DNA of 64,000 nucleotides from SKHV01 sp963678565 (GCA_963678565.1 OY782875.1:3348001-3412000), one strand, 5' to 3'; positions 1 to 9,570 are shown, numbered from the stretch's first letter. Made by a program: numbers and translations. Notes: a model not told the origin generated them from the sequence alone.

Positions 1-471
1 GCCGGTTGAAGTTCCCATAACAATTACTTTGTCTCCTAAGGCTTTTGCAATTTGTAAAGCTTCCTTTGCCGATTCATACAATTTTTTGGGGGTCATGTCG
101 ATCATTGGCTCATTGGTTAGGATACCATGTGAGGCCAAGCGACTTAAATATAAATTTGCATTGAAAGCTTTTGCGGTATTCACATGAACAGGATACCCCT
201 CGTACCAACTAGCAGAGAAACCATGTAAGTAGAGCACTACATATTCTGTTTTCGCTTGGACTCCACTATCAGCCCAAATAATGCGTGCCTCATTATCTGG
301 TCGAATATTAAAAGATGATTCTTTTTGAGTGACATAATCTTCAACATTCTCAATACCAATTCCCAAATTCTTAATACTTGAATCAATCTCTTCTTCAGGC
401 AACTGTAAACCAGTTACAAATAGAATCGCTAAGACAAATAGAAAAAAGACAACTCTTTTAAAAAATTTCAT
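1..471 (-). CDS. alpha/beta hydrolase, C-terminus cut by window start
   Basis: The reading frame is open from an ATG at 471 down to base 1, giving 157 visible residues. The first 20 residues form a hydrophobic signal or anchor segment (MKFFKRVVFFLFVLAILFVT). An oxyanion-type stretch YLHGFSASW follows near residue 88, and the nucleophile elbow G-T-S-T-G lies at the very edge of the window. These are hallmarks of serine hydrolases with the alpha/beta fold, probably acting in the periplasm or anchored to the membrane. The Asp and His of the triad would be outside the window. The substrate cannot be predicted. The gene runs in the same direction as the acyl-CoA ligase upstream, with a gap of about 70 bases. 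Confidence 0.8.
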   Translation of the reverse strand, partial: MKFFKRVVFFLFVLAILFVTGLQLPEEEIDSSIKNLGIGIENVEDYVTQKESSFNIRPDNEARIIWADSGVQAKTEYVVLYLHGFSASWYEGYPVHVNTAKAFNANLYLSRLASHGILTNEPMIDMTPKKLYESAKEALQIAKALGDKVIVMGTSTG

Positions 472-540
472 AACCTAAAATTGTCACTAAAAACTCCCAA
501 ATAAAATTAATTTGGTATGAAAACGATGTTATTTATTAGC

Positions 541-2454
541 TTATTTGTTTAAAATCTTTAACGCTTTATAATTTTGATTATTATGTGGTTTCTTGGCTTC
601 AGGCGTATAAATATACTCCAATTCCTCTGCAAAGTACTCAACTATTTTTCCTCGCACCATTTTCATTGTTGAATTGATCAATTTATTCTCCTCGGTAAAC
701 GCTTCTGGCAAAACTAAAAATGTGGCAGGCAACCACCTTTCTGGAAACTGACCTTCATACTTTCCACCTGCTTTATATTCATTAATTTCTGAAGACAAAA
801 TATCAATTGCAACTTTCTGTCCTGTTTCTTCGTCGATATTTGCTCCTTGCGATTTTACCTCTTCTTTCAATAATTTAAAGTTGGGTACTATAAAGCCAAC
901 GGTATATGGATTCTGATTATTGTATAGCATGCACTGATCGATTAATTTAGACTGATCGACGATTGCTTCTTCAATACCTTCAGGACTAAACTTTTCGCCA
1001 TCGTTTCCAATTAAAAGGCTTTTAAAACGTCCCAGCACAAACAAGAATCCATCTTTATCAATGTACCCCATATCACCAGTGTATAACCAGCCATCTTTTA
1101 TTGTTTCCTTAGTTGAAGTGGGATTATTCCAGTATCCTAACATTACATTGCCACCTTTAATAACAATTTCGCCTTTTTGACCGATGGGTAATTCATCACC
1201 GTCGTTATCACAAATTTTGATGTCCATATACTTCACCAATTTCCCAGAGGAACCAAATTTCACCGCATGCAAGGCATTTGATGAAATTACGGGCGATGCT
1301 TCAGAAAGTCCATACCCTTGCATTACTGGCATTCCAATAGCAGCAAAAAATCGTTGCAACTCGATATCCAAGAGTGCACCACCTCCGATAAAGAACTCTA
1401 TGTTTCCACCAAAATTCGCTCGTATTTTACTAAACAGAATTTTATCAAAAATATTTAAAAGTGGTTTCAAGAGCATCTTACTACCTTGCCCTTTGTTGTT
1501 ACCTGTTCCATTATAGGCATAGGCAATGTTCAACGCAAAATTGAACAATCGTTCGGTTGTTTTACCTTTTGCTTTAATCCCTGCTTCAATGTTTTTTCGG
1601 AAAGCTTTCGAAAATGCAGGCACACTCATCATGATATGTGGCTTGATTTCATTTATATTCTTAGGAATATTTTTAAGCGTTTCCAATGGGGTTTTACCAA
1701 TTTCCTGGCAAGCAATACTGGCACCATTGTACATAAAACAATACAGGCAAGCCGTATGGGCAAAAGAGTGATCCCAAGGTAGAATGGTTAAGGTTTTATG
1801 ATTTTCGGTAATCGACATTAAAGAGTTGGCTTGCACCACATTTACTGCATAATTTTGTTGTGTCAGCATAATTCCTTTTGGATCGGCCGTTGTGCCAGAT
1901 GTATAAGAAATATTAGCAACATCATCGGGTTTAATCGATTGTTTAAGATCTTCTAATTGCTGCCTTTTACGATCGTCTTTTAAAGCTTGCTCGCCTGTTT
2001 TTTTGATCTCGTCAAACTTAAGCTGATGCTTTTGGGGATTTTCAATTGCATCGAGATAAACAATTTGCTGCAATTCGTGCAAACTATCGAAAACCTGCTC
2101 ACATTTGTCAGTTTGTGTCCATGATGCCAATACCATTTTTGCACCTGAATGTTTTAAACGAAAGGCAACTTCTGAAGCTTCCAGTTTAATCGATAACGGA
2201 ACATTGATGGCTCCGGCATAAAACATTGCTAATTCCGAAACCAACCAATCAACGCGACCTTCGGCTAACAATCCTATTCGATCTCCTTTTTTTATACCAA
2301 GTGCAATTAAACCTGCAGCAACTTTCTGAACTTCATCGTAGACTTGTTGATAAGGAAATGACTGGTATACTCCATCTTGCTTTTCTTGAAGCAACACATT
2401 ATTAGCATACTTCTTTACGCTTTTCTCAAACAGTTCGATTACGGTTTTCATCAT
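541..2454 (-). CDS. long-chain acyl-CoA ligase / AMP-dependent synthetase
   Basis: This enzyme is expected to activate a fatty acid to acyl-CoA through an acyl-AMP intermediate. Visible adenylate-forming motifs are the P-loop ISYTSGTTADPKGIML near residue 200, GYGLSEASP in the middle, and LYTGDMGYIDKDGFLFVLGR followed by the hinge and the C-terminal lid. At about 637 aa it matches the long-chain FACS family (FadD15-like) common in Bacteroidota. The open frame extends further upstream, but that part (MIYFTRKICIV) looks like read-through, so the start is placed at the Met-Met pair at 2454/2451 before KTVIELFEKS. It is transcribed divergently from the K+ channel gene, with only about 115 bases between them. 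The substrate chain length is inferred from family only. Confidence 0.9.
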   Translation of the reverse strand: MMKTVIELFEKSVKKYANNVLLQEKQDGVYQSFPYQQVYDEVQKVAAGLIALGIKKGDRIGLLAEGRVDWLVSELAMFYAGAINVPLSIKLEASEVAFRLKHSGAKMVLASWTQTDKCEQVFDSLHELQQIVYLDAIENPQKHQLKFDEIKKTGEQALKDDRKRQQLEDLKQSIKPDDVANISYTSGTTADPKGIMLTQQNYAVNVVQANSLMSITENHKTLTILPWDHSFAHTACLYCFMYNGASIACQEIGKTPLETLKNIPKNINEIKPHIMMSVPAFSKAFRKNIEAGIKAKGKTTERLFNFALNIAYAYNGTGNNKGQGSKMLLKPLLNIFDKILFSKIRANFGGNIEFFIGGGALLDIELQRFFAAIGMPVMQGYGLSEASPVISSNALHAVKFGSSGKLVKYMDIKICDNDGDELPIGQKGEIVIKGGNVMLGYWNNPTSTKETIKDGWLYTGDMGYIDKDGFLFVLGRFKSLLIGNDGEKFSPEGIEEAIVDQSKLIDQCMLYNNQNPYTVGFIVPNFKLLKEEVKSQGANIDEETGQKVAIDILSSEINEYKAGGKYEGQFPERWLPATFLVLPEAFTEENKLINSTMKMVRGKIVEYFAEELEYIYTPEAKKPHNNQNYKALKILNK

Positions 2455-2570
2455 AACAATGCAAATTTTACGGGTAAAGTAAATCAATTCTTCAATTTTG
2501 ACAATTGCTTTACAGCAGTTTATTATATTTAGCTTTCGAATATAGGAATAGTAAAACGAAATTCGTTGAA

Positions 2571-3383
2571 ATGAAGTATAGTAAGTGGAGAAGCCGATTA
2601 CAAGAAGTTATTTTCGAGGCCGACACAAATGCCGGGAAAAAATTTGATGTAGCCTTACTTATCGCAATTGGAATAAGTGTTTTTATCGTGATGCTGGAAA
2701 GTGTACCATCGCTAAACGAAAGGTTCCATAATGCATTCTATATTGTCGAATGGGGATTCACGATTATTTTCACCATTGAATATTTGCTGCGTATTATTTC
2801 AGTAAAAAATCCAATAAAATATATATTCAGTTTTTATGGTATTGTAGATTTATTATCCATACTTCCTACCTTTATAGGAATATACTTCACCACCTCGCAT
2901 TCAATTCGAATTATACGAATTTTACGATTAATGCGTGTTTTCAGGGTTTTGAAATTGATTGGATTTGTTTCGCAAGCCCAAATTTTGAAGAATGCCTTAA
3001 AAGCAAGTCGACAAAAAATTATGGTTTTTCTTCTAGCAGTGGTTATTTTGGTAGTTATTTTAGGAACCATGATGTATATGGTAGAATCGCCGGATGATGG
3101 CTTCACGTCCATCCCTCGAAGTATTTATTGGGCCATTGTTACATTAACAACTGTTGGCTATGGCGATATTACTCCACAAACTGTACCTGGCCAATCGCTG
3201 GCATCAATAATAATGATAATTGGCTATGCAATTATTGCAGTACCTACAGGAATCGTTACCTCAGAAATTATGAGATCGGATAAAGCAAAAATTAAAACCA
3301 ATACTCAGGCTTGCGCGAATTGTAACTTCGATGATCACGATGACGATGCACAATTTTGTAAGAAGTGTGGCAACAAATTATAA
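2571..3383 (+). CDS. voltage-gated K+ channel with C-terminal zinc ribbon
   Basis: This is a six-transmembrane ion channel. An S4-like helix rich in arginine (SIRIIRILRLMRVFRVLKL) provides a voltage sensor, and the pore loop carries the potassium selectivity filter TTVGYGDITP between S5 and S6. After S6 the chain ends in CANC-x11-CKKC, a four-cysteine zinc-ribbon-like tail. That tail is unusual for a prokaryotic Kv channel of about 270 aa and could bind a metal or a partner. The frame is open from a TTG at 2505, but the first ATG (2571, MKYSKWRSRL) is preferred because the segment before it is not channel-like. A strong bidirectional terminator follows immediately. Confidence 0.9.
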   Translation: MKYSKWRSRLQEVIFEADTNAGKKFDVALLIAIGISVFIVMLESVPSLNERFHNAFYIVEWGFTIIFTIEYLLRIISVKNPIKYIFSFYGIVDLLSILPTFIGIYFTTSHSIRIIRILRLMRVFRVLKLIGFVSQAQILKNALKASRQKIMVFLLAVVILVVILGTMMYMVESPDDGFTSIPRSIYWAIVTLTTVGYGDITPQTVPGQSLASIIMIIGYAIIAVPTGIVTSEIMRSDKAKIKTNTQACANCNFDDHDDDAQFCKKCGNKL

Positions 3384-3388
3384 AAAAA

Positions 3389-3420
3389 GGGAGGCCTTCG
3401 ATTTAAGCCTCCCTTTTTTT
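3389..3420. terminator. bidirectional intrinsic terminator
   Basis: A 7-bp stem GGGAGGC/GCCTCCC (3389-3395 with 3407-3413) has an 11-base loop. It is flanked by A-tracts on the left and T-tracts on the right. It sits between the convergent ends of the K+ channel gene (+) and gltA (-), so it can terminate both. Confidence 0.9.
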
Positions 3421-3436
3421 ATAATATCTTATTTTA

Positions 3437-4756
3437 TTAGCAATCGCAATCTTCGCCGGTGGCTTTTTTAAAGTAATGACTTAATTCGAATGAAGAAGGT
3501 CGCTCTATTGGTAAACCATATACTCGATCCATAACCAATGAAGCCAATACTCCTAGCGAACGAGAAACACCAAACAGCACAGTATAGAAAGTATGCTCCT
3601 TGATACCATAGTGGTACAATAATGAACCAGAGTATGCATCTACATTAGGCCATGGATTTTTAATTTTTCCAACTTTACCCAATACCTCTGGTACGACTTC
3701 GTATAAGTTGTTCACTGTTTGAATTAAACTATCGCCTTTGATGTACTTATCAGCAAATTCTTTTTGGGCAGTGAAACGAGGATCAGTTTTACGTAATACC
3801 GCATGTCCGTATCCTGGAACCACTCGTCCTTCTTTAATTGTTTGTTTCGTGAATTCAATCAACTGTTCTTTTGTAGGATTATCTGTTTCTAAATCATCCA
3901 TCATTTGGAAAATCCAGTTAATTACATCCTGGTTTGCATATCCATGTAACGGACCTGCTAAACCTAACATACCTGCAGAAAATGCATAATAAGGATTACT
4001 TAAAGCTGAACCAACTAAATGCGTTGTATGTGCCGAAACGTTTCCTCCTTCATGATCAGAATGAATTACCATGTACAAACGCAATAATCTTTTAACTTCT
4101 TCTGAATCGTGTCCCATCATGTGGGCAAGGTTTCCCGCCCAGTCTAATCGAGGATCTGGTTCGATATGTTTGCCATTATGGAAATTTCTACGATAAATAT
4201 AAGCTGCTACACGTGGTAGTTTAGCAATTAAATTCATTACATCATCGTATATGAAATCCCAGTAATATTTTTTATTAACACCCGAGCGATATGCCTTTTG
4301 AAACACGGACTCAGTAGCCATTGCAGTAATTGCAGCTGAAAATTGAGTCATAGGTTTCGAATTCTTAGGCATTGCATCAATTACATCGAATACATGTTGC
4401 GGCACATAAGCACGAGTCGACCAATCTTTGGAAATGTTTAAAACATCTTCCTCATCAGGTATTTCGCCAATAAGCAATAAATAAAACAGTCCTTCCGGTA
4501 ATGGTTCACCATCTTTTTGCATTCGTGGTAATTTCTCACGAAGTTCGGGTATTGAGTATCCACGGAAACGAATTCCTTCGTTAGGATCTAATTTAGAGGT
4601 GTCGGTTATTAAACTTGGCACACCTTTCATTCCAGTCATTACCTGCCCAATAGTAACATTGCCAATCACCGTATCGGAATAGTCTTTTTTTAGTCTTGCA
4701 TATTCATGAATACACTTGCTAGCTTTTTCATAAAATCGGTTCTTAATATATTCCAT
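3437..4756 (-). CDS. gltA: citrate synthase, mitochondrial-like (type I)
   Basis: The enzyme condenses acetyl-CoA with oxaloacetate to citrate. The whole chain looks like eukaryotic mitochondrial citrate synthase rather than the E. coli hexameric type: LDPNEGIRFRGYSIPE, IHSDHEGGNVSAHTTHLVGS, GRVVPGYGHAVLRKTDPR and KNPWPNVDAYSG are all present. The catalytic His-His-Asp are H271, H318 and D373, within three residues of the pig numbering (274, 320, 375). Length is 439 aa. It is the last gene of an acnA-idh-icd-gltA operon; the gap to the upstream icd is 23 bases. A C-terminal DCDC tail is a small oddity. Similarity to the mitochondrial type is judged by eye against remembered family sequences. 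Confidence 0.96.
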   Translation of the reverse strand: MEYIKNRFYEKASKCIHEYARLKKDYSDTVIGNVTIGQVMTGMKGVPSLITDTSKLDPNEGIRFRGYSIPELREKLPRMQKDGEPLPEGLFYLLLIGEIPDEEDVLNISKDWSTRAYVPQHVFDVIDAMPKNSKPMTQFSAAITAMATESVFQKAYRSGVNKKYYWDFIYDDVMNLIAKLPRVAAYIYRRNFHNGKHIEPDPRLDWAGNLAHMMGHDSEEVKRLLRLYMVIHSDHEGGNVSAHTTHLVGSALSNPYYAFSAGMLGLAGPLHGYANQDVINWIFQMMDDLETDNPTKEQLIEFTKQTIKEGRVVPGYGHAVLRKTDPRFTAQKEFADKYIKGDSLIQTVNNLYEVVPEVLGKVGKIKNPWPNVDAYSGSLLYHYGIKEHTFYTVLFGVSRSLGVLASLVMDRVYGLPIERPSSFELSHYFKKATGEDCDC

Positions 4757-4779
4757 ATTAGTTATTAATTAGTTATTCG

Positions 4780-6045
4780 TTAATGTATATTTTTGATTAC
4801 TTCGTCGCCAAATTCTGATGTTGATAATAAAGTTGCTCCCTCCATTAATTCAAACAAATCGGAGGTTACTTTTCTTTTGGTAAAAGTATGTTCAAGAGCA
4901 TCGTAAATGTGTTCAGCTGCTTTATTCCATCCCATATATTCCAACAACATTGCGGCCGAAAGAATCAACGAACCCGGATTTGCTTTGCCTGTACCTGCAA
5001 TATTTGGAGCAGTACCGTGTGTTGCTTCAAAAATAGCATATCCACTGTTGTAATTGATGTTTGCACCAGGTGAAATCCCAATTCCACCAACCATTGCGGC
5101 TAACTGATCAGAAACATAATCGCCATTTAAATTCATTGTAGCAATCACCGAGTGATCAAAAGGATGCAATAAACTTTCCTGAAGGAAAGCGTCGGTAATT
5201 ACATCTTTAACAATCACTTTTCCAGCTTCCTCAGCTGCACGGTAAGCAGCATCGGCGGCAGATTTACCTTTTTCCTTTTTAATTGCTTCGTATTGCGGCC
5301 AAGTGAAAACTTGATCGCCAAATTCATTTGCGGCTAAATCATATCCCCAGTTTTTAAATGCACCTTCGGTAAACTTCATGATATTTCCTTTGTGCACCAA
5401 TGTTACTGAAGGTAATTTTCGTTCAATAGCATATTTTAATGCTGCACGCACCAAACGCTCTGATCCATCTTTTGAAATCGGTTTAATCCCAAAGGAACTG
5501 CTCTCAGGAAAACGAACCTTTTCGAGACCAAAATTTTCTTTCATAAGTGCCAAAAACTTTTCAGCTTCGGGCGTACCAGTCATAAACTCAATACCAGCAT
5601 AAATGTCTTCAGTATTTTCTCTGAAGATATGCATATCCACTCTCGATGGATAACGTACAGGTGAAGGAACACCTTTAAACCAACGGATAGGACGTAAGCA
5701 AACATACAGGTCAAGTGTCTGTCGTAATGCAACATTTAACGATCGGATTCCTCCACCAACCGGAGTTGTTAAAGGACCTTTAATCCCAACGAGCATGTCT
5801 TTAAATGCTTCAAGCGTTGCTTGTGGCAACCATTCGCCTGTTGCATTAAAGGCTTTTTCCCCGGCCAATATTTCGAACCATTCTATTGAACGACTATCTC
5901 CATAGGATACTTTTACTGCAGCATCGACTATTTTTTGGGTAGCCTCTGTGATTTCTTTTCCAATTCCATCACCTTCAATAAAAGGGATCATAACCTGATC
6001 GGGAACACGAAGTTTTCCGTTTTCAAATGTTGCTTTATTACTCAT
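4780..6045 (-). CDS. icd: isocitrate dehydrogenase, E. coli-type fold with NAD-like coenzyme residues
   Basis: The 421-aa protein belongs to the homodimeric subfamily typified by E. coli Icd: GPLTTPVGGGIRSLNVALRQ, FRENTEDIYAG (catalytic Tyr149), VHKGNIMKFTEGAF (Lys219). Substrate residues S102, N104, R108, R118 and R142 are all present. The coenzyme site differs from the NADP enzyme. E. coli K344, Y345, V351, Y391 and R395 correspond to N348, I349, A355, S395 and E399 here. In the known engineering and evolutionary work on this family, Ile and Ala at the second and third sites and loss of Tyr and Arg at the last two favour NAD+. I therefore infer NAD+ or relaxed specificity. It lies between the mitochondrial-like NADP-IDH (34 bases upstream) and gltA. 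Confidence 0.93.
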   Translation of the reverse strand: MSNKATFENGKLRVPDQVMIPFIEGDGIGKEITEATQKIVDAAVKVSYGDSRSIEWFEILAGEKAFNATGEWLPQATLEAFKDMLVGIKGPLTTPVGGGIRSLNVALRQTLDLYVCLRPIRWFKGVPSPVRYPSRVDMHIFRENTEDIYAGIEFMTGTPEAEKFLALMKENFGLEKVRFPESSSFGIKPISKDGSERLVRAALKYAIERKLPSVTLVHKGNIMKFTEGAFKNWGYDLAANEFGDQVFTWPQYEAIKKEKGKSAADAAYRAAEEAGKVIVKDVITDAFLQESLLHPFDHSVIATMNLNGDYVSDQLAAMVGGIGISPGANINYNSGYAIFEATHGTAPNIAGTGKANPGSLILSAAMLLEYMGWNKAAEHIYDALEHTFTKRKVTSDLFELMEGATLLSTSEFGDEVIKNIH

Positions 6046-6079
6046 CTACCTGCTATTTTTACCAGTAAAATTCTCTTAA

Positions 6080-7303
6080 TTAATTCAATTTTTGAATTAA
6101 ATTTTCATTCAATGCCTCCAAAAATTGTTCTGTAGTTAAATAGTGTTCTTCTTTTAATTCTTTACCATGAATTATCAATGCCAAGTCTTTGGTCATTTTA
6201 CCACTTTCAACTGTTTCAATGCATACTTGTTCTAAGGATTGTGAAAAATCGATCAACGCTTGATTGTCGTCTAATTTTCCACGGAATGCCAAACCTCTTG
6301 TCCAAGCAAAAATTGATGCAATTGGATTGGTAGAAGTTGGTTTTCCTTGCTCGTGCATTCTGTAATGTCGCGTTACGGTACCATGAGCTGCTTCGGCTTC
6401 CATGGTTTTTCCATCGGGAGTAACCAATGTTGAAGTCATTAAGCCCAAAGAGCCAAAACCTTGCGCAACGGTATCCGACTGTACATCACCATCGTAGTTC
6501 TTACAGGCCCAAACATAGCCTCCATTCCATTTCATAGCCGCTGCCACCATGTCATCGATTAAACGATGCTCATAGGTGATTCCAGCTTTTTCAAATTGTT
6601 CTTTATATTCTTTTTCAAAGACTTCCTGAAAAATATCTTTAAAACGACCATCGTATTTTTTAAGAATCGTATTTTTTGTACTCATGTACAATGGCCATCC
6701 TTTTGCCAAGGCTTGATTCATACACGATCGAGCAAATCCATAAATCGATTCGTCGGTATTGTACATTGCCATGGCAATTCCATCACCATCAAAATCGTAA
6801 ACTTCGCGAGTTTCGGGTTCGCCGCTTTCGGGAGTGAAAGTGATTGTTAGTTTTCCTTTTCCGGCCGTTTTAAAATCGGTAGCACGATACTGATCTCCGA
6901 ATGCATGACGACCAATACAAATTGGTTTTGTCCAGCCCGGTACCAAACGTGGTACATTATCGATAATAATTGGCTCACGAAAAACGGTTCCTCCTAAAAT
7001 ATTTCGAATTGTTCCGTTCGGAGAACGCCACATTTGCTTTAGGTCGAACTCTTCAACACGTGCCTCATCGGGCGTAATGGTTGCACATTTAACCCCTACT
7101 CCATATTTTTTTATTGCATTTGCTGCGTCAATTGTAATTTGATCATTTGTTTCGTCTCTTTTCTCAACTCCTAAATCGTAATACTTCAAGTCGATATCGA
7201 GATATGGTAAAATCAATTTTTCCTTAATAAATGACCAAATTACTCGAGTCATTTCATCACCATCCAGCTCAACAACCGGATTTAAAACCTTTATTTTCTC
7301 CAT
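6080..7303 (-). CDS. NADP-dependent isocitrate dehydrogenase, eukaryote IDH1/2-type
   Basis: The enzyme oxidatively decarboxylates isocitrate to 2-oxoglutarate. The 407-aa chain is of the eukaryotic/mitochondrial subfamily: ELDGDEMTRVIW near the N-terminus, SPNGTIRNILGGTVFREPI, and IGRHAFGDQYRATDF, in which R132 falls at the same number as the well-known Arg132 of human IDH1. The NADP-binding segment HGTVTRHYR retains R312 and H313 (human IDH1 R314/H315), so NADP+ use is predicted. The start ATG is only two bases after the acnA stop, which indicates tight translational coupling. A second, unrelated-subfamily IDH follows directly, so this operon encodes two versions of the same step. Confidence 0.95.
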   Translation of the reverse strand: MEKIKVLNPVVELDGDEMTRVIWSFIKEKLILPYLDIDLKYYDLGVEKRDETNDQITIDAANAIKKYGVGVKCATITPDEARVEEFDLKQMWRSPNGTIRNILGGTVFREPIIIDNVPRLVPGWTKPICIGRHAFGDQYRATDFKTAGKGKLTITFTPESGEPETREVYDFDGDGIAMAMYNTDESIYGFARSCMNQALAKGWPLYMSTKNTILKKYDGRFKDIFQEVFEKEYKEQFEKAGITYEHRLIDDMVAAAMKWNGGYVWACKNYDGDVQSDTVAQGFGSLGLMTSTLVTPDGKTMEAEAAHGTVTRHYRMHEQGKPTSTNPIASIFAWTRGLAFRGKLDDNQALIDFSQSLEQVCIETVESGKMTKDLALIIHGKELKEEHYLTTEQFLEALNENLIQKLN

Positions 7304-7305
7304 TT

Positions 7306-9570
7306 TTATTGATTCTGTTGCTTAATTAAGTTTAGAGCTGAGCCAGCTTTAAACCAATCGATTTGTTGTTTATTATAAGTATGATTAGTTGAAATAATAT
7401 CTTTTGTTCCATCGGCATGCACGACTTCGATATCGATTTGCTTTCCTGTCGCAAATTCATTTAAATTCAAGAAATTGAAAACATCATCTTCTTTAATTTT
7501 ATCGTAGTCTGCTTCATTCGCAAAAGTTAATCCCAACATCCCCTGTTTTTTCAGGTTGGTTTCGTGAATACGAGCGAATGATTTTACCAATACAGCCTTT
7601 ACTCCTAAATGACGAGGTTCCATGGCAGCATGTTCACGTGAAGAACCTTCACCATAATTATGGTCACCGACCACAATTGTTGGAATTCCTGCAGCTTTAT
7701 ATGCACGTTGTACAGCTGGCACTTCGCTAACTTCGCCATTCAATTGTGATCTCACTTTATTGGTTTCACCACTAAAAGCATTTACAGCCCCTATTAAACA
7801 GTTGTTTGATATATTATCTAAGTGTCCACGGAAGCGCAACCAAGGACCAGCCATAGAAATATGGTCGGTTGTGCATTTTCCTTCTGCTTTAATTAATAAG
7901 CGAGCACCAGTAATATTTTTACCATCCCAAGCAGAAAACGGCGCTAACAATTGTAAACGTTCCGAATCGGGTTTAACAACTACGCTAATTGCCGAGCCAT
8001 CTTCGGCAGGAGCCAAATAACCGGCATCTTCTACATCAAATCCCTTTGGTGGTAACTCAAAACCAGTAGGAGCATCCAATTTTACTTCTTCTCCTTTATC
8101 ATTCACCAGCGTATCGGTAAGTGGGTTGAAGCCTAAATCACCAGCAATTGCAATTGCTGCAACCATTTCAGGAGAAGCTACAAAAGCATGTGTGTTTGGG
8201 TTTCCATCGGCACGTTTTGAGAAGTTACGGTTGAATGAATGGATAATTGAGTTTTTCTCTCCTTTATCTGCACCATCGCGATGCCACTGGCCAATACAAG
8301 GGCCACAAGCATTGGTAAATATTTTTGTTCCTAGTTTTTCAAATGTATTAATGTACCCATCTCGTGCAACGGTAAAGCGAACTTGCTCAGATCCGGGGTT
8401 GATACCAAAATCGGCTTTCGGTTTCAAACCTTTTGCTACTGCTTGTTCAGCAATAGAAGCGGCGCGAGAAATATCTTCGTACGATGAATTAGTACAAGAA
8501 CCAATTAAGCCCCATTCTATTTTTAATGGCCATTCATTTTTTGTTGCTTCCGTGCGCATCTCCGAAACCGGAATTGCACGGTCGGGGGTAAATGGACCAT
8601 TAATATGCGGTTCTAATTTTGATAAATCAATTTCAATAACTTGATCGAAATATTTTTCAGGTTCAGCATAAACTTCTGGATCGCCAGTTAAATAATCAGC
8701 AACCTCATCAGCAGCATCCACTACTTCCTGACGGCCAGTAGCTGCTAAATAGCGACGCATTGAATCGTCGTATCCAAAAGTGGAAGTTGTTGCGCCAATT
8801 TCAGCTCCCATATTACAAATAGTTCCTTTTCCGGTTCCTGAAAGCGATTGAGCACCTTCTCCAAAATATTCAACGACAGCTCCGGTTCCGCCTTTTACTG
8901 TAAGAATCCCGGCAACTTTTAAAATAATGTCTTTAGGAGCAGTCCAGCCATTTAATTTACCTGTTAATTTTACTCCAATAAGTTTCGGCATTTTAAGTTC
9001 CCAAGGCATTCCAGCCATAACATCAACAGCATCGGCTCCACCAACCCCAATAGCGATCATTCCTAATCCACCAGCATTTACAGTGTGTGAATCGGTACCG
9101 ATCATCATTCCGCCAGGAAATGCATAATTCTCGAGTACAACTTGATGAATAATACCTGCTCCCGGCTTCCAAAAGCCAATTCCGTACTTGTTTGAAACTG
9201 ATTCTAAAAAATTAAAAACTTCGTTATTTTTATTCAATGCATCTTGTAAATCTTTATCTGCTCCAATACGAGCTTGAATCAAGTGATCGGCATGTACAGT
9301 AGAAGGTACAGCAACCTTTTCTTTTCCGGCTTGCATGAACTGAAGTAATGCCATTTGTGCCGTAGCATCTTGCATTGCAACTCTATCGGGAGCAAAATCA
9401 ACATAGTCAACTCCTCTTCCAAAGGCTCTCAATTTTGTATTACCGTGCAAGTGAGCATACAATATTTTTTCGGTTAAAGTCATAGGTTTCCCGAGCTCAG
9501 CCTTCGCTTCGTCAACTTTACCTTTAAATCCGGCATAAACTTTCTTAATTAAGTCTAGATCAAATACCAT
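7306..9570 (-). CDS. acnA: aconitate hydratase, mitochondrial-like
   Basis: Aconitase interconverts citrate and isocitrate using a [4Fe-4S] cluster. The three cluster cysteines are C359 (in GLIGSCTNSSYEDISRA) and C422/C425 (in NACGPCIGQWHRDGA). They lie one residue from the porcine mature mitochondrial numbering. Other conserved segments are TDSHTVNAGGLGMIAIGVGG and GDHNYGEGSSREHAAMEPR. At 754 aa it matches the mitochondrial length rather than the roughly 890-aa bacterial AcnA. A mitochondrial-like aconitase is known from Bacteroides fragilis. It is the first gene of the four-gene TCA operon, with a 568-base gap upstream. No convincing promoter was found for it. Confidence 0.97.
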   Translation of the reverse strand: MVFDLDLIKKVYAGFKGKVDEAKAELGKPMTLTEKILYAHLHGNTKLRAFGRGVDYVDFAPDRVAMQDATAQMALLQFMQAGKEKVAVPSTVHADHLIQARIGADKDLQDALNKNNEVFNFLESVSNKYGIGFWKPGAGIIHQVVLENYAFPGGMMIGTDSHTVNAGGLGMIAIGVGGADAVDVMAGMPWELKMPKLIGVKLTGKLNGWTAPKDIILKVAGILTVKGGTGAVVEYFGEGAQSLSGTGKGTICNMGAEIGATTSTFGYDDSMRRYLAATGRQEVVDAADEVADYLTGDPEVYAEPEKYFDQVIEIDLSKLEPHINGPFTPDRAIPVSEMRTEATKNEWPLKIEWGLIGSCTNSSYEDISRAASIAEQAVAKGLKPKADFGINPGSEQVRFTVARDGYINTFEKLGTKIFTNACGPCIGQWHRDGADKGEKNSIIHSFNRNFSKRADGNPNTHAFVASPEMVAAIAIAGDLGFNPLTDTLVNDKGEEVKLDAPTGFELPPKGFDVEDAGYLAPAEDGSAISVVVKPDSERLQLLAPFSAWDGKNITGARLLIKAEGKCTTDHISMAGPWLRFRGHLDNISNNCLIGAVNAFSGETNKVRSQLNGEVSEVPAVQRAYKAAGIPTIVVGDHNYGEGSSREHAAMEPRHLGVKAVLVKSFARIHETNLKKQGMLGLTFANEADYDKIKEDDVFNFLNLNEFATGKQIDIEVVHADGTKDIISTNHTYNKQQIDWFKAGSALNLIKQQNQ

